Below, piece after piece: positions 54,201 to 61,458 of a DNA stretch of 64,000 nucleotides. The DNA is taken from positions 1-64,000 of the forward strand of contig NZ_JBFQGA010000009.1 in NCBI RefSeq assembly GCF_040932435.1. The letters are read 5' to 3'. A program made the position numbers and the translations under genes. The notes under the pieces were generated by a model, which was given only the letters and a program-made list of their open reading frames with translations, had not been told where the DNA came from and made no database searches. The stretch comes from Kluyvera sp040932435 (GTDB lineage Bacteria > Pseudomonadota > Gammaproteobacteria > Enterobacterales > Enterobacteriaceae). Numbering within the stretch: the first letter of the stretch is position 1; the number at the start of each line of letters is the position of its first letter.

Positions 54201-54662
54201 AGCCACGGCACCTTGTCAATTTCCAACAATACGCCAATCGGCGAGCTGACCAACGCCACGCCGAACGGCCGTCTGGCGTGGATGCCGCTCTCTGACGGCA
54301 TCAGCCCAACCCAGGGCGCGGATAAGCAAGGCCCGACCGCCATCATCAAGTCGGTCAGCAAGATGAACGTGGAAACCATGAACATCGGCATGGTGCACAA
54401 CTTCAAGTTCCTCAAGGGGCTGCTCGATACCCCAGAAGGTCGCTACGGCCTGATTACGCTGCTGCGCACCGCATCGATTCTCGGCAACGGCCAGATGCAG
54501 TTCAGCTACGTCGATAACGAAGTGTTGAAAAAAGCGCAGCAGGAGCCGGAAAAATACCGCGACTTGATCGTTCGCGTGGCGGGCTACAGCGCCTACTTCG
54601 TCGAGCTGTGCAAAGAAGTTCAGGACGAGATCATCAGCCGTACGGTGATTGAGAAGTTCTGA
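51276..54662 (+). CDS. cutC: CutC, choline trimethylamine-lyase, long N-terminally extended form
   Basis: 1128 residues, the length of Klebsiella-type CutC. The C-terminal ~790 residues form the catalytic glycyl radical enzyme. Cys771 and Glu773 are in MGCVEPQKSG, and Gly1103 is in VRVAGYSAYF. Choline-site residues, in Desulfovibrio numbering, are Tyr208 and Asp216 (SYHQINGGGDTCPGY), Phe395 (QPFINLTVGG), Thr502 and Tyr506 (QWTSTGYTQWP). The first ~335 residues are an extension resembling an incomplete PFL domain, starting with an amphipathic helix (PRVKVLAERLLSQ) that may target it to the shell. It cleaves choline to trimethylamine and acetaldehyde. GGAG nine bases upstream. Confidence 0.96.
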   Translation: MAHYSLTPRVKVLAERLLSQKSTLCTEHATTLNALDSDIAGVPAAVKPARRFYELMRQLPLTISADELIVGNQTRKLHGAIFHDENAALRPSAFQFLNLNSAIDSPDYKLVVEKGVLAIKHQLEEKTRSLGSAVSRSGMDEVNGCRAAIYACDGLMALAQNLANSAETLAAAETNTFRKAELLESAAILHHVPAHPARSFKEACQAFYLFQLALQLDNGSYAVNPEGADKALLPFYQHDIANGALNDAQAYEIVENLWLKLAELSEVRAACAVDGYPMFDALLHGASLENASINPLSDMFLSAQQNLSALNLPVRLFKGVQPVSHVPFAAAQTTSTAEGLTPRMQRLRDHYLTVRPSVSIYRALAFTEVVKANPGMPTILLRAKAFRHACETAPILIQDDELIVGHPCGKPRAGAFSPDIAWRWVRDELDTMSTRPQDPFEISEADKKTIREEIVPFWEGRSLDEICEAQYREAGVWAFSGETFVSDLSYHQINGGGDTCPGYDVLLFTKGMNGIKADAEAHLAGLSMENPDDIDRIYYYKAAIETCEGVINYSHRIAARARELAAVEQNAQRRAELLTIADVNQNVPANPPKTLQEALQSIWTVESLFEIEENQTGLSLGRVDQYCYPMFEADIREGRLTHESALEMMQAFIIKCAELMWMSSELGAKYFAGYQPFINLTVGGQKRSGGDACNDLTYLIMDAVRFVKVYQPSLACRIHNQSPQKYMEKIVDVVKAGMGFPACHFDDSHIKMMLRKGFDFEDARDYCLMGCVEPQKSGRIYQWTSTGYTQWPIAIEFVLNRGRMVLFDSYQGLDTGDLKDLHTFEQFDAAVKQQIAHIVRLSAIGTVISQRVHRDVAPKPLMSLLVEGCMEQGKDVAAGGAMVNHGPGLIFSGLATYVDSLAAIRKLVFEDKKYTLEQMRDAMLANFEGYEGLRRDCLNAPKYGNDDNYVDQYALDITEWTERECRKYQMLYSTLSHGTLSISNNTPIGELTNATPNGRLAWMPLSDGISPTQGADKQGPTAIIKSVSKMNVETMNIGMVHNFKFLKGLLDTPEGRYGLITLLRTASILGNGQMQFSYVDNEVLKKAQQEPEKYRDLIVRVAGYSAYFVELCKEVQDEIISRTVIEKF

Positions 54663-54713
54663 TAACACGGACAGCAAACGGACAAGGAAGTCCGACGTTT
54701 TCAGGAGGCAAGC

Positions 54714-55664
54714 GTGATTGGCAATACGACAGAATTAACCGGTCGAATCTTCAATATTCAGAAATATTCGATCTACGACGGCGATGGCATCCGCACGCTG
54801 GTGTTTTTCAAAGGCTGCAATATTCGCTGCCCGTGGTGCGCCAACCCGGAAGGGCTGTCTAGCCAGTTCCAGGTGATGTTCTCACAGGATAAGTGCATTA
54901 ACTGCGGCGATTGCGTCAACGTCTGCCCGGCGGGGATCCACTATCGCGCGGAAGAAAACGGTGAGATGAAGCACTTCGTCAACCGTAATAAAGACTGTAT
55001 TGGCTGTCGCAAGTGCGAAGAAATTTGCACCCAAAGCGCGCTGGATATTATGGGCAAAGACGTCACCGTCAGCGAACTGATGGAAATCATCATGCAGGAC
55101 TATGACTTCTATATCTCCTCCGGCGGTGGCGTCACCATCGGCGGCGGCGAGATGAGTCTACAGACCGACTTTGCCGTCGCCCTGTTCAGCGAATGCAAAA
55201 AGATGATGCTCAATACCGCCGTTGAAACCCAGGGCACCACGCCGCTTTCCAACTACCAGAAGCTGGCGCCGGTCACCGACACCTTCTTGTTCGACATCAA
55301 GCAGATTGATAGCGATCACCATAAATCGCTGTTCGGCATCGGCAACGAAGGGGTTCGCCGCAACCTGGAGTGGCTGGTGGATTCCGGGGCCAGCGTGATT
55401 GTACGTATGCCGCTGGTGCGCGGATATAACGATTCGTGGGAAGCGATTACCGGGGCAATTGACTACGTACAGAAGCTGGCGAAACGCGGAAATATTCGCC
55501 GCATCGATATGCTGCCGTACCACCAACTCGGGCGCAAAAAGTATGAGCGTCTGGAAATGCCCTACCCAATCTTAAAGGACCCGACCTACAGCGTCGAAGA
55601 GCTGGACAAGCTGGAAACGTTTTTCGCCCAGTTTGATTTTGATATTCGCTTAGTGCGTCATTAA
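54714..55664 (+). CDS. cutD: CutD, radical-SAM activase of CutC
   Basis: 316 residues starting at GTG 54714, with AGGAGG eight bases upstream. The radical SAM CX3CX2C motif lies in KGCNIRCPWCANP near residue 38. Two extra 4Fe-4S cluster motifs follow: CINCGDCVNVCPAG and CIGCRKCEEICTQ. It installs the glycyl radical on CutC at Gly1103, and perhaps on the second enzyme at 58434. Follows cutC after 51 bases. Confidence 0.95.
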   Translation: MIGNTTELTGRIFNIQKYSIYDGDGIRTLVFFKGCNIRCPWCANPEGLSSQFQVMFSQDKCINCGDCVNVCPAGIHYRAEENGEMKHFVNRNKDCIGCRKCEEICTQSALDIMGKDVTVSELMEIIMQDYDFYISSGGGVTIGGGEMSLQTDFAVALFSECKKMMLNTAVETQGTTPLSNYQKLAPVTDTFLFDIKQIDSDHHKSLFGIGNEGVRRNLEWLVDSGASVIVRMPLVRGYNDSWEAITGAIDYVQKLAKRGNIRRIDMLPYHQLGRKKYERLEMPYPILKDPTYSVEELDKLETFFAQFDFDIRLVRH

Positions 55665-55675
55665 AGGAGCCGATA

Positions 55676-56086
55676 ATGAAAAGTTTAGGCGTTATTGAAA
55701 CGCGAGGATTGGTCGCCGCCATTCAGGCCGTCGATGCGGCCTGTAAAGCTGCAGGTGTCACCTGCATTGGCTATCGTAAGGTCGGTTCAGGGCTGGTCAG
55801 CGTCTGTTTTGAAGGCGAGATCAGCGCAGTGCAGACCGCCGTGGAACGCGGCGTTGAGGTCGCAAAAGCGATTGATGCACAGGTTCACTCGCTGGTGATT
55901 GCCCGTCCGGAACGCAGCGTCGTTGAGGCGATGAGCAATTTGAAAGGGCACCCGCCACGGGCAAAAGCGGCAGCACCAGCGCCGACCGCACAGGTCGTCG
56001 AAGCGCCGGTAAGCGAACCTGCCCTCTCACCTGAGCCTGCGGTTGATGACAAAAATGCCGCGCACAAGAAAGGGAAAAAGGCATGA
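55676..56086 (+). CDS. cmcE: CmcE, BMC-H shell protein with C-terminal extension
   Basis: 136 residues: a BMC domain (about 1-90) with pore loop YRKVGSGLVSV, then a roughly 45-residue Ala/Pro/Glu tail ending in AHKKGKKA. More diverged from CmcA-C than they are from each other. The tail could reach into the lumen or cytosol and bind partners. Its stop overlaps the next start (ATGA). Confidence 0.9.
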   Translation: MKSLGVIETRGLVAAIQAVDAACKAAGVTCIGYRKVGSGLVSVCFEGEISAVQTAVERGVEVAKAIDAQVHSLVIARPERSVVEAMSNLKGHPPRAKAAAPAPTAQVVEAPVSEPALSPEPAVDDKNAAHKKGKKA

Positions 56087-56703
56087 TCGACACCCTGCTA
56101 CAGGAGAAAATCAGCGCCCGACTGAATGAGGCCGCGCCGGGGATCCCGGTCGGCATTTCTAACCGCCACGTCCATCTGTCACAGGCCGACGTCGAGGCGC
56201 TGTTTGGCAAAGGCTACGCGCTCACGCCGTTTAAACCACTGCGTCAGCCGGGACAGTTTGCCGCTGAAGAGTGCGTGACCATCGTCGGCCCCAAAGGACA
56301 GCTTGCCAACGTGCGTGTGCTTGGCCCAACCCGCCCGGTCACGCAGCTTGAAGTATCGCGTGCCGACTGCTTTGCGCTGGGCATCAAAGCGCCGGTTCGC
56401 GAGTCCGGGCAACTGGACGGCGCGGGCAGCGCGCTGCTGGTGGGGCCGAAAGGCCACGTCGAGCTGACATCCCAAGTGATCTGCGCTTGGCGACACATAC
56501 ATCTGTCGCCTGCCGATGCCCGCCGCTTACATGTCTGCAACGGGCAGAAGGTCAGCGTACGCAGCGACGGCGAACGGCAGCTCACCTTTGATGAAGTCGT
56601 GGTGCGGGTGCGGGAAGATTTTGCCCTTGAGTTCCACATCGACACTGAAGAAGCCAACGCTGCCGGACTGAAGAACGGCGCACAGGTGACGTTAGTTCGT
56701 TAA
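56083..56703 (+). CDS. PduL-type phosphotransacylase of the microcompartment
   Basis: 206 residues. An N-terminal amphipathic segment (DTLLQEKISARLNEA) likely acts as an encapsulation peptide. Two beta-barrel halves carry the zinc-binding motifs GISNRHVHLSQADVE (about residue 25) and CAWRHIHLSPADARRL (about 135), with HIDTEEANA near the end. It converts acetyl-CoA to acetyl phosphate and recycles CoA inside the shell. ATG overlaps the cmcE stop; TAATG coupling to the next gene. Confidence 0.9.
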   Translation: MIDTLLQEKISARLNEAAPGIPVGISNRHVHLSQADVEALFGKGYALTPFKPLRQPGQFAAEECVTIVGPKGQLANVRVLGPTRPVTQLEVSRADCFALGIKAPVRESGQLDGAGSALLVGPKGHVELTSQVICAWRHIHLSPADARRLHVCNGQKVSVRSDGERQLTFDEVVVRVREDFALEFHIDTEEANAAGLKNGAQVTLVR

Positions 56704-56714
56704 TGGAGGCCAGC

Positions 56715-57386
56715 ATGACCGACTCACAACTCGACCGTCTGGTGACGCTTATTGTGGCCCGCCTGCAGCCGCCGGTGCTGGTCATGGTGACGCCGGGAAC
56801 GGGTTATCGCGACGCTATTCGCCAGCGTTTGGCCGGCTGCGGTGAACGCCTGCACCTGGCGCTAGACGACGGACTGGAAGATGCGTTGCAGTGGCAGGCG
56901 TTGGGCGAAACGCAGCTTGCCACCGATGGGCCAATCACTCGCTATAAGGCCGTGGTGGTGCCGTTTCTCGACTATCCGCTGGCCGTTGATTTGGTGAGCG
57001 GTACGCTGAAAAACCCCGTGGCGCGCCGCCTGCACGACGCCCTGCTGGCCGGAATTCCGGTGCTGGCCTTGCGTTACCACTGCTGTCCGCACAGCGAGCT
57101 AAACCAACTGCGCGGAGCGGTTGAGGACAGCGCCTATGTCGCGCACGTGGACGCTACGCTGGCCCAACTGACGAACTGCGGCGTGAGCTTATGCACCATG
57201 AACGCGCTGCTGGAGGAGCTGGCACTGGGTAGCGCTCAGGCAGCACCAATCGAGACGACGCGTCGTTATCTGACTGTCACAGATATCGTCAATAATCCGT
57301 CACTCGCCGGGAAGCCCAACGCCGTGATGACCGATGCCGCCGTCGATTATTTAAAAGCACAAAGAAAAATAACCTTACCTCAATAA
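56715..57386 (+). CDS. BMC-associated protein of unknown function
   Basis: 223 residues from the ATG at 56715, with GGAGG five bases before it; an ATG at 56703 overlaps the preceding stop. The N-terminus (SQLDRLVTLIVARLQ) is an amphipathic helix of encapsulation type, suggesting lumen location. A central Rossmann-like region (VLVMVTPGTGYRDAI) is followed by a Cys-containing stretch (LRYHCCPHSELN). The C-terminal TDIVNNPSLAGKPNAVMTDA resembles the tail of small proteins in other ethanolamine- and GRE-type BMC loci. Flavoprotein-like is possible; no function assigned. Confidence 0.7.
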   Translation: MTDSQLDRLVTLIVARLQPPVLVMVTPGTGYRDAIRQRLAGCGERLHLALDDGLEDALQWQALGETQLATDGPITRYKAVVVPFLDYPLAVDLVSGTLKNPVARRLHDALLAGIPVLALRYHCCPHSELNQLRGAVEDSAYVAHVDATLAQLTNCGVSLCTMNALLEELALGSAQAAPIETTRRYLTVTDIVNNPSLAGKPNAVMTDAAVDYLKAQRKITLPQ

Positions 57387-57390
57387 GATG

Positions 57391-57579
57391 CCCTAAATAA
57401 TTCGAGTTGCAGGACAAAACGGTATTGGCGTTTTGAACAGCGCTTGCGCTGGCCCCTTCAGGGGTGAGGCCTTCAGGCCGAATCATGCGGTGAGTGAGTC
57501 CCGATGAGCTTACTCTAGTAAGTGATTCGGGTGAGCGAGCGCAGCCAACGCACCTGCAACTTGAAGTATGACGGGTATA
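57391..57579. repeat. MITE-like dispersed enterobacterial repeat inside the cut operon
   Basis: A 189-base element starting CCCTAAATAATTCGAGTTGC and ending TTGAAGTATGACGGGTATA. Terminal inverted repeats ATTCGAGTTGCAGG / CCTGCAACTTGAAG match at about 12 of 14 positions. I recognise the same edges from intergenic repeats in many Enterobacterales. It sits just before the SMR genes. Confidence 0.75.
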
Positions 57580-57597
57580 AACCCTGGAGTTTAGATT

Positions 57598-58008
57598 ATG
57601 TCCTCGAAAACAAAATGTTGGCTATGGATGCTGCTGGTTATCGTGTCTGAAACCTCGGCAACTTCATCACTGAAAATGTTTGATACCAGTGAAGGGACCA
57701 CCAAAACCCTGCTGCTGGCGCTGATCGTCGTGCTCTACTGCATTTGCTACTACTCGCTGTCGCGCGCGGTGAAGGATATTCCGGTTGGGCTGGCCTACGC
57801 CACCTGGTCTGGCACCGGTATTCTGGTTGTGTCCACGCTCGGTATGGCCTTCTACGGCCAGCACCCGGATACGGCGGCCATTATCGGCATGGCTATCATC
57901 GCCAGCGGCATTGTGATTATGAACCTGTTCTCGAAAATGGGTCATGAAGAAGAGCCGGAGACACCGCCGACGCCGGTTTCCACCCTCGATAAAAACGTTG
58001 CCAACTAA
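57598..58008 (+). CDS. SMR-family transporter subunit 1
   Basis: 136 residues with four membrane helices. The essential SMR Glu is in VIVSETSATSSLK at about residue 18, and PVGLAYATWSGTGI forms the helix 3 signature. A C-terminal soluble tail of about 30 residues (EEEPETPPTPVST) is unusual for SMR proteins. It pairs with the next gene (17-base gap), so a heterodimeric exporter of a quaternary or tertiary amine is plausible; GRM2-type choline loci often carry such pairs. Confidence 0.88.
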   Translation: MSSKTKCWLWMLLVIVSETSATSSLKMFDTSEGTTKTLLLALIVVLYCICYYSLSRAVKDIPVGLAYATWSGTGILVVSTLGMAFYGQHPDTAAIIGMAIIASGIVIMNLFSKMGHEEEPETPPTPVSTLDKNVAN

Positions 58009-58025
58009 TAGAAAAGGAATTTCAT

Positions 58026-58355
58026 ATGTTTAATCTCGGATTTTTATGGCTGGCACTGTCTATCGGTTCCGAAATCACCGGCACCTCGATGATCAAAAAG
58101 ACCAACGGTTTTAGCAAACTGGCGCCGTCGATTCTGGTGGTGTGCGCCTACGCGCTGTGCTACTTCGCGCTGACCCGCGCGATGAGCACCATCCCGGTGG
58201 GCGTGGCCTACTCACTGTGGTGCGGTTTCGGTATTGTCGGCGTGACCATCTGCTCGATGATCCTCTATAAGCAAAAACCTGACCTGCCGGCCATCTTCGC
58301 CATGGTGCTGATTATCAGCGGCGGGATCATCATGAACGTGTTCTCGGGTATGTAA
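58026..58355 (+). CDS. SMR-family transporter subunit 2
   Basis: 109 residues, four helices, essential Glu in SIGSEITGTSMIK near residue 16, and IPVGVAYSLWCGFGI as helix 3 signature. Length is standard for the family. Likely forms an antiparallel heterodimer with the 136-residue partner. Candidate substrates by context are choline or trimethylamine; no direct evidence. Confidence 0.88.
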   Translation: MFNLGFLWLALSIGSEITGTSMIKKTNGFSKLAPSILVVCAYALCYFALTRAMSTIPVGVAYSLWCGFGIVGVTICSMILYKQKPDLPAIFAMVLIISGGIIMNVFSGM

Positions 58356-58433
58356 CCCTCAATACCTGACGTTGCGGCACGCATTCAACGCACCGCAGCG
58401 TCAGGTAGCCCATCATTTCTCGGAGCATCCGTG

Positions 58434-60821
58434 ATGAGCTTATCCCATAGCCCTCTCCCAACACGATTACAGCAGTTGAAAACCGCGTGGCTTGCCGCCA
58501 AGCCCAGTATTACCCTTCACCGCGCGTTGGCGTTTACCGAAATCTATCAACAATATCCGGACCTTCCCGCCAATCTTCGTCGAGCAAAAGGGTTCCGTCG
58601 CGCCTGTGAAACTGCGCCTTTACTGATTCAAGACAACGAACTGATTGTGGGTCATCCTTGCGGTAAACCCCGCGCCGGGGCCTTTTCGCCCGATACCGCT
58701 TGGCAATGGCTTGCCGATGAACTCGACACCATCGGCACGCGCCCACAGGACCCTTATTTCATCAGCGAAGCGGATAAACGGACTATGCGCGACGCGCTGT
58801 TTCCGTTCTGGCAGGGAAAGTCACTGGCGGAGGCCTGCGAAAAAACACTGCGCGAAGAAGATGAAGAGCTTTGGGAGTTTGGCATCACCGCCGCGATAAG
58901 CGACCTGACTTACCACATCACCAGCGGCGGCGGTGATACCAGCCCGGGCTACGACAATATCTTATTCAAACACGGCATAAATGGCCTGAGAATGCAGGCA
59001 CAAAGCGCCCTCCAGTCATTATCTCCCGACGTCGATGACAACCGCGAGCGCATCGCTTTTTATCAGTCGGCCCTTGAAATCTGCGACGGGATTTTAATTT
59101 ATGCCACGAGGCTGGCGGCCTACGCCCTAGAATTGGCGCAGCAAGAGCGCTGCCCACAGCGCAAAGCTGAACTCGAACTGATTGCCGCCGTTAACACGCG
59201 CGTACCCGCCAACCCGCCGAGCAGTTTTCATGAAGCGTTACAAGCCATTTGGACCATTCAATCGCTGTTCTTACTTGAGGAAAATCAGTGCAGCACCTCG
59301 CTTGGCCGCCTAGACCAGTACGTCTTCCCCTACTTTGCCAGTGATAAATCGGCCCAGCGGTTAGATGATGCCCACGCCCTAGAACTGCTTGGCTGCTTCT
59401 TGATCAAATGTTCGGAAATGATCTGGTATACCCCAAGCGCCACCGCCAAATATTTCGCCGGCTATATGCCCTTTATCAATATGACCGTCGGCGGTCTGCG
59501 GCGAGAAGGCGGCGATGGCACCAACGCGTTGACCTACTTAGTCATGGAGGCCGTGGAGAAGGTCAAAGTCTATCAACCGTCTTTGTCTTGTCGCATCCAC
59601 AACCAGTCGCCGCAGCGCTATCTGGACAAAATCACCGATATCATTAAAACCGGAATCGGCATGCCCGCCTGCCACTTTGACGATGCCCATATCAAGATAA
59701 TGCTGCGCAAAGGGTTCGATTTTGACGATGCGCGCGACTATTGCCTAATGGGCTGCGTCGAGCCACAAAAGTCTGGACGCATGCACCAATGGACCGCCGG
59801 TGGATTTACCCAGTGGCCCATCACGCTGGAAATGGCGCTAAACCGCGGGATGCTCAAGTCATATGGTGATAAGCGCTGGCTGGATACCGGTGCCATCGAT
59901 GCGCTGGCGAACTATGAAGAATTTGACGCGTTGGTCAAACGTCAGCTCGATTACCTCATCGCCATGAATACGAAAGGCAGCAATATTATTCAGCGCGTGT
60001 TCCGTGATACCACGCCAACGCCGTATATGTCGCTGTTTGTGCAGGGCTGCATGCAGACGGGCAAAGATGTCACGGCGGGCGGTGCCGAATGCTACGACGG
60101 GCCGGGCACCATATTTGCGGGTCTGGGGACGTTTGTTGACAGCATGGCCGCCATCAAACGGCTGGTGTTTGACGATAAAAAGTACACGCTTTCGCAAATC
60201 AAAAATGCGCTGGACGCCAACTGGGAAGGATTCGAAGCGCTGCGCCGTGATTGTAAAAGCGCGCCCAAATACGGTAATGACGATCCGTATGCGGATCTGA
60301 TAGCCGCCGACATCATCGACTACACCGAAAAGCGGATGAACCAGTACCCTTCGCTGTATGCCCGCCATATCCATGGCACGCTATCTCAATCATTTAATAC
60401 GCCGCTTGGCGGGATGATTGGCGCCACGCCCGATGGCCGCGCGGCGTTTGCCCCGCTTTCCGATGCCATGAGTCCGACGCAGGGCGCAGATAGCCAAGGC
60501 CCTACCGCTATCATCAAATCCATTTCGCGCCTCAACGTTGAGTCGATGAGCCTCGGAATGGCGCATAACTTTAAGCTGAGTGCACATGCGCTGGATACGC
60601 CGGAAAGCAAAAACGCCATCACCACCCTGCTGCGTACGGCTTCAATTATGGGTAACGGGCAGATGCAGTTTAACTGTATCGATAACGCTACCCTCTTTGC
60701 CGCCCAGCAGCACCCCGAGCGCTATCGTGACCTGATCGTTAGAGTGGCCGGTTATAGCGCTTTCTTTGTTGAACTGTGCAAAGAAGTCCAGGATGAGATA
60801 ATCAGCCGCAGCATGGTTTAG
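58434..60821 (+). CDS. Second CutC-like glycyl radical enzyme, short form
   Basis: 795 residues from the ATG at 58434 (CGGAG eight bases before; the GTG one codon earlier is possible). It aligns with CutC from about residue 338 to the end and lacks the long N-terminal extension. Catalytic Cys and Glu (GCVEPQKSG, about residue 441) and the radical Gly (VRVAGYSAFF, about 773) are intact. Choline-pocket Tyr208/Asp216 (TYHITSGGGDTSPGY), Phe395 and Thr502 equivalents are kept, but the Tyr506 equivalent is Phe (TAGGFTQWP). It is probably a choline lyase or acts on a related amine. Last gene before a strong terminator. Confidence 0.92.
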   Translation: MSLSHSPLPTRLQQLKTAWLAAKPSITLHRALAFTEIYQQYPDLPANLRRAKGFRRACETAPLLIQDNELIVGHPCGKPRAGAFSPDTAWQWLADELDTIGTRPQDPYFISEADKRTMRDALFPFWQGKSLAEACEKTLREEDEELWEFGITAAISDLTYHITSGGGDTSPGYDNILFKHGINGLRMQAQSALQSLSPDVDDNRERIAFYQSALEICDGILIYATRLAAYALELAQQERCPQRKAELELIAAVNTRVPANPPSSFHEALQAIWTIQSLFLLEENQCSTSLGRLDQYVFPYFASDKSAQRLDDAHALELLGCFLIKCSEMIWYTPSATAKYFAGYMPFINMTVGGLRREGGDGTNALTYLVMEAVEKVKVYQPSLSCRIHNQSPQRYLDKITDIIKTGIGMPACHFDDAHIKIMLRKGFDFDDARDYCLMGCVEPQKSGRMHQWTAGGFTQWPITLEMALNRGMLKSYGDKRWLDTGAIDALANYEEFDALVKRQLDYLIAMNTKGSNIIQRVFRDTTPTPYMSLFVQGCMQTGKDVTAGGAECYDGPGTIFAGLGTFVDSMAAIKRLVFDDKKYTLSQIKNALDANWEGFEALRRDCKSAPKYGNDDPYADLIAADIIDYTEKRMNQYPSLYARHIHGTLSQSFNTPLGGMIGATPDGRAAFAPLSDAMSPTQGADSQGPTAIIKSISRLNVESMSLGMAHNFKLSAHALDTPESKNAITTLLRTASIMGNGQMQFNCIDNATLFAAQQHPERYRDLIVRVAGYSAFFVELCKEVQDEIISRSMV

Positions 60822-60853
60822 TCACCTCACGGTCTTCGGATATACACTGGCTC

Positions 60854-60883
60854 AAGGCTAGCGACAATTCGCTAGCCTTTTTA
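60854..60883 (+). terminator. Terminator of the cut operon
   Basis: An 11-bp perfect stem aaggctagcga / tcgctagcctt with a 4-base loop, then a T run. Confidence 0.93.
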
Positions 60884-61192
60884 TTGCCGCTTGCCACGCG
60901 TGAAGATGCTCTGCGCATCAAACCATTGATCATCGCCTATTTTCCCAAACATATATATTTGAAGAGGAAGTTAAGGAATATTTATTTCCGCAATGGCGGG
61001 AAATAAACCTTCCAGAGAAATAACACCAGACACTAGCAACCGTAAAACAAACAACTAGAAAAAACATTAATAGAAACGGATAGATTAATTTTTATTATTT
61101 TTACCGAAAATATAGAAAAGATAATAATAACTCCACAAATCAAATTTAACCGTATGTTTTTATTTGATTTTTTAAATAAAACAAAAGAATAA
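60884..61192. other. A/T-rich intergenic stretch after the cut operon
   Basis: About 300 bases, very A/T-rich, with many short A and T runs. I see no gene, RNA or terminator in it. Confidence 0.5.
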
Positions 61193-61282
61193 AGATCGCT
61201 TTCGCCGATCGATAACTCATTATTGATCGCTACAAACTGAGATTTTAATGCTATTCATCCAGATCGGTTTCATCGATCGATA
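61193..61282. promoter_or_regulatory. Two 22-base direct repeats upstream of a diguanylate cyclase promoter
   Basis: 61193-61214 and 61261-61282 agree at 19 of 22 positions; each has AGATCG, TTTC and then CGATCGATA. Start-to-start distance is 68 bases. Additional GATCG words occur at 61225 and 61320. Likely binding sites of a regulator. Confidence 0.6.
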
Positions 61283-61301
61283 TCAGACAATTCAATCGAC
61301 T

Positions 61302-61330
61302 TTGACAATTAATGGTTCAGATCGTACTAT
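61302..61330 (+). promoter_or_regulatory. Near-consensus sigma70 promoter
   Basis: TTGACA, exactly 17 bases, TACTAT. A GATCG word lies in the spacer and the downstream copy of the 22-base repeat ends 19 bases before the -35 box. Confidence 0.75.
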
Positions 61331-61458
61331 GCGCTCCTTAAAAAAAGCCCCCTTTATACATACACTCTGCGATTAAATGTATATATCCAAAATAACACGT
61401 GTTGCGAGTACGTTGTTTTTATGCAAATGGAATGCCTGATTTTGCTTTGGAGAAAGCC

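Noticed and set aside
57391..57579. A small RNA gene between the BMC and SMR genes
   Set aside because: The palindromes and the ends match a dispersed repeat family rather than a promoter plus terminator.
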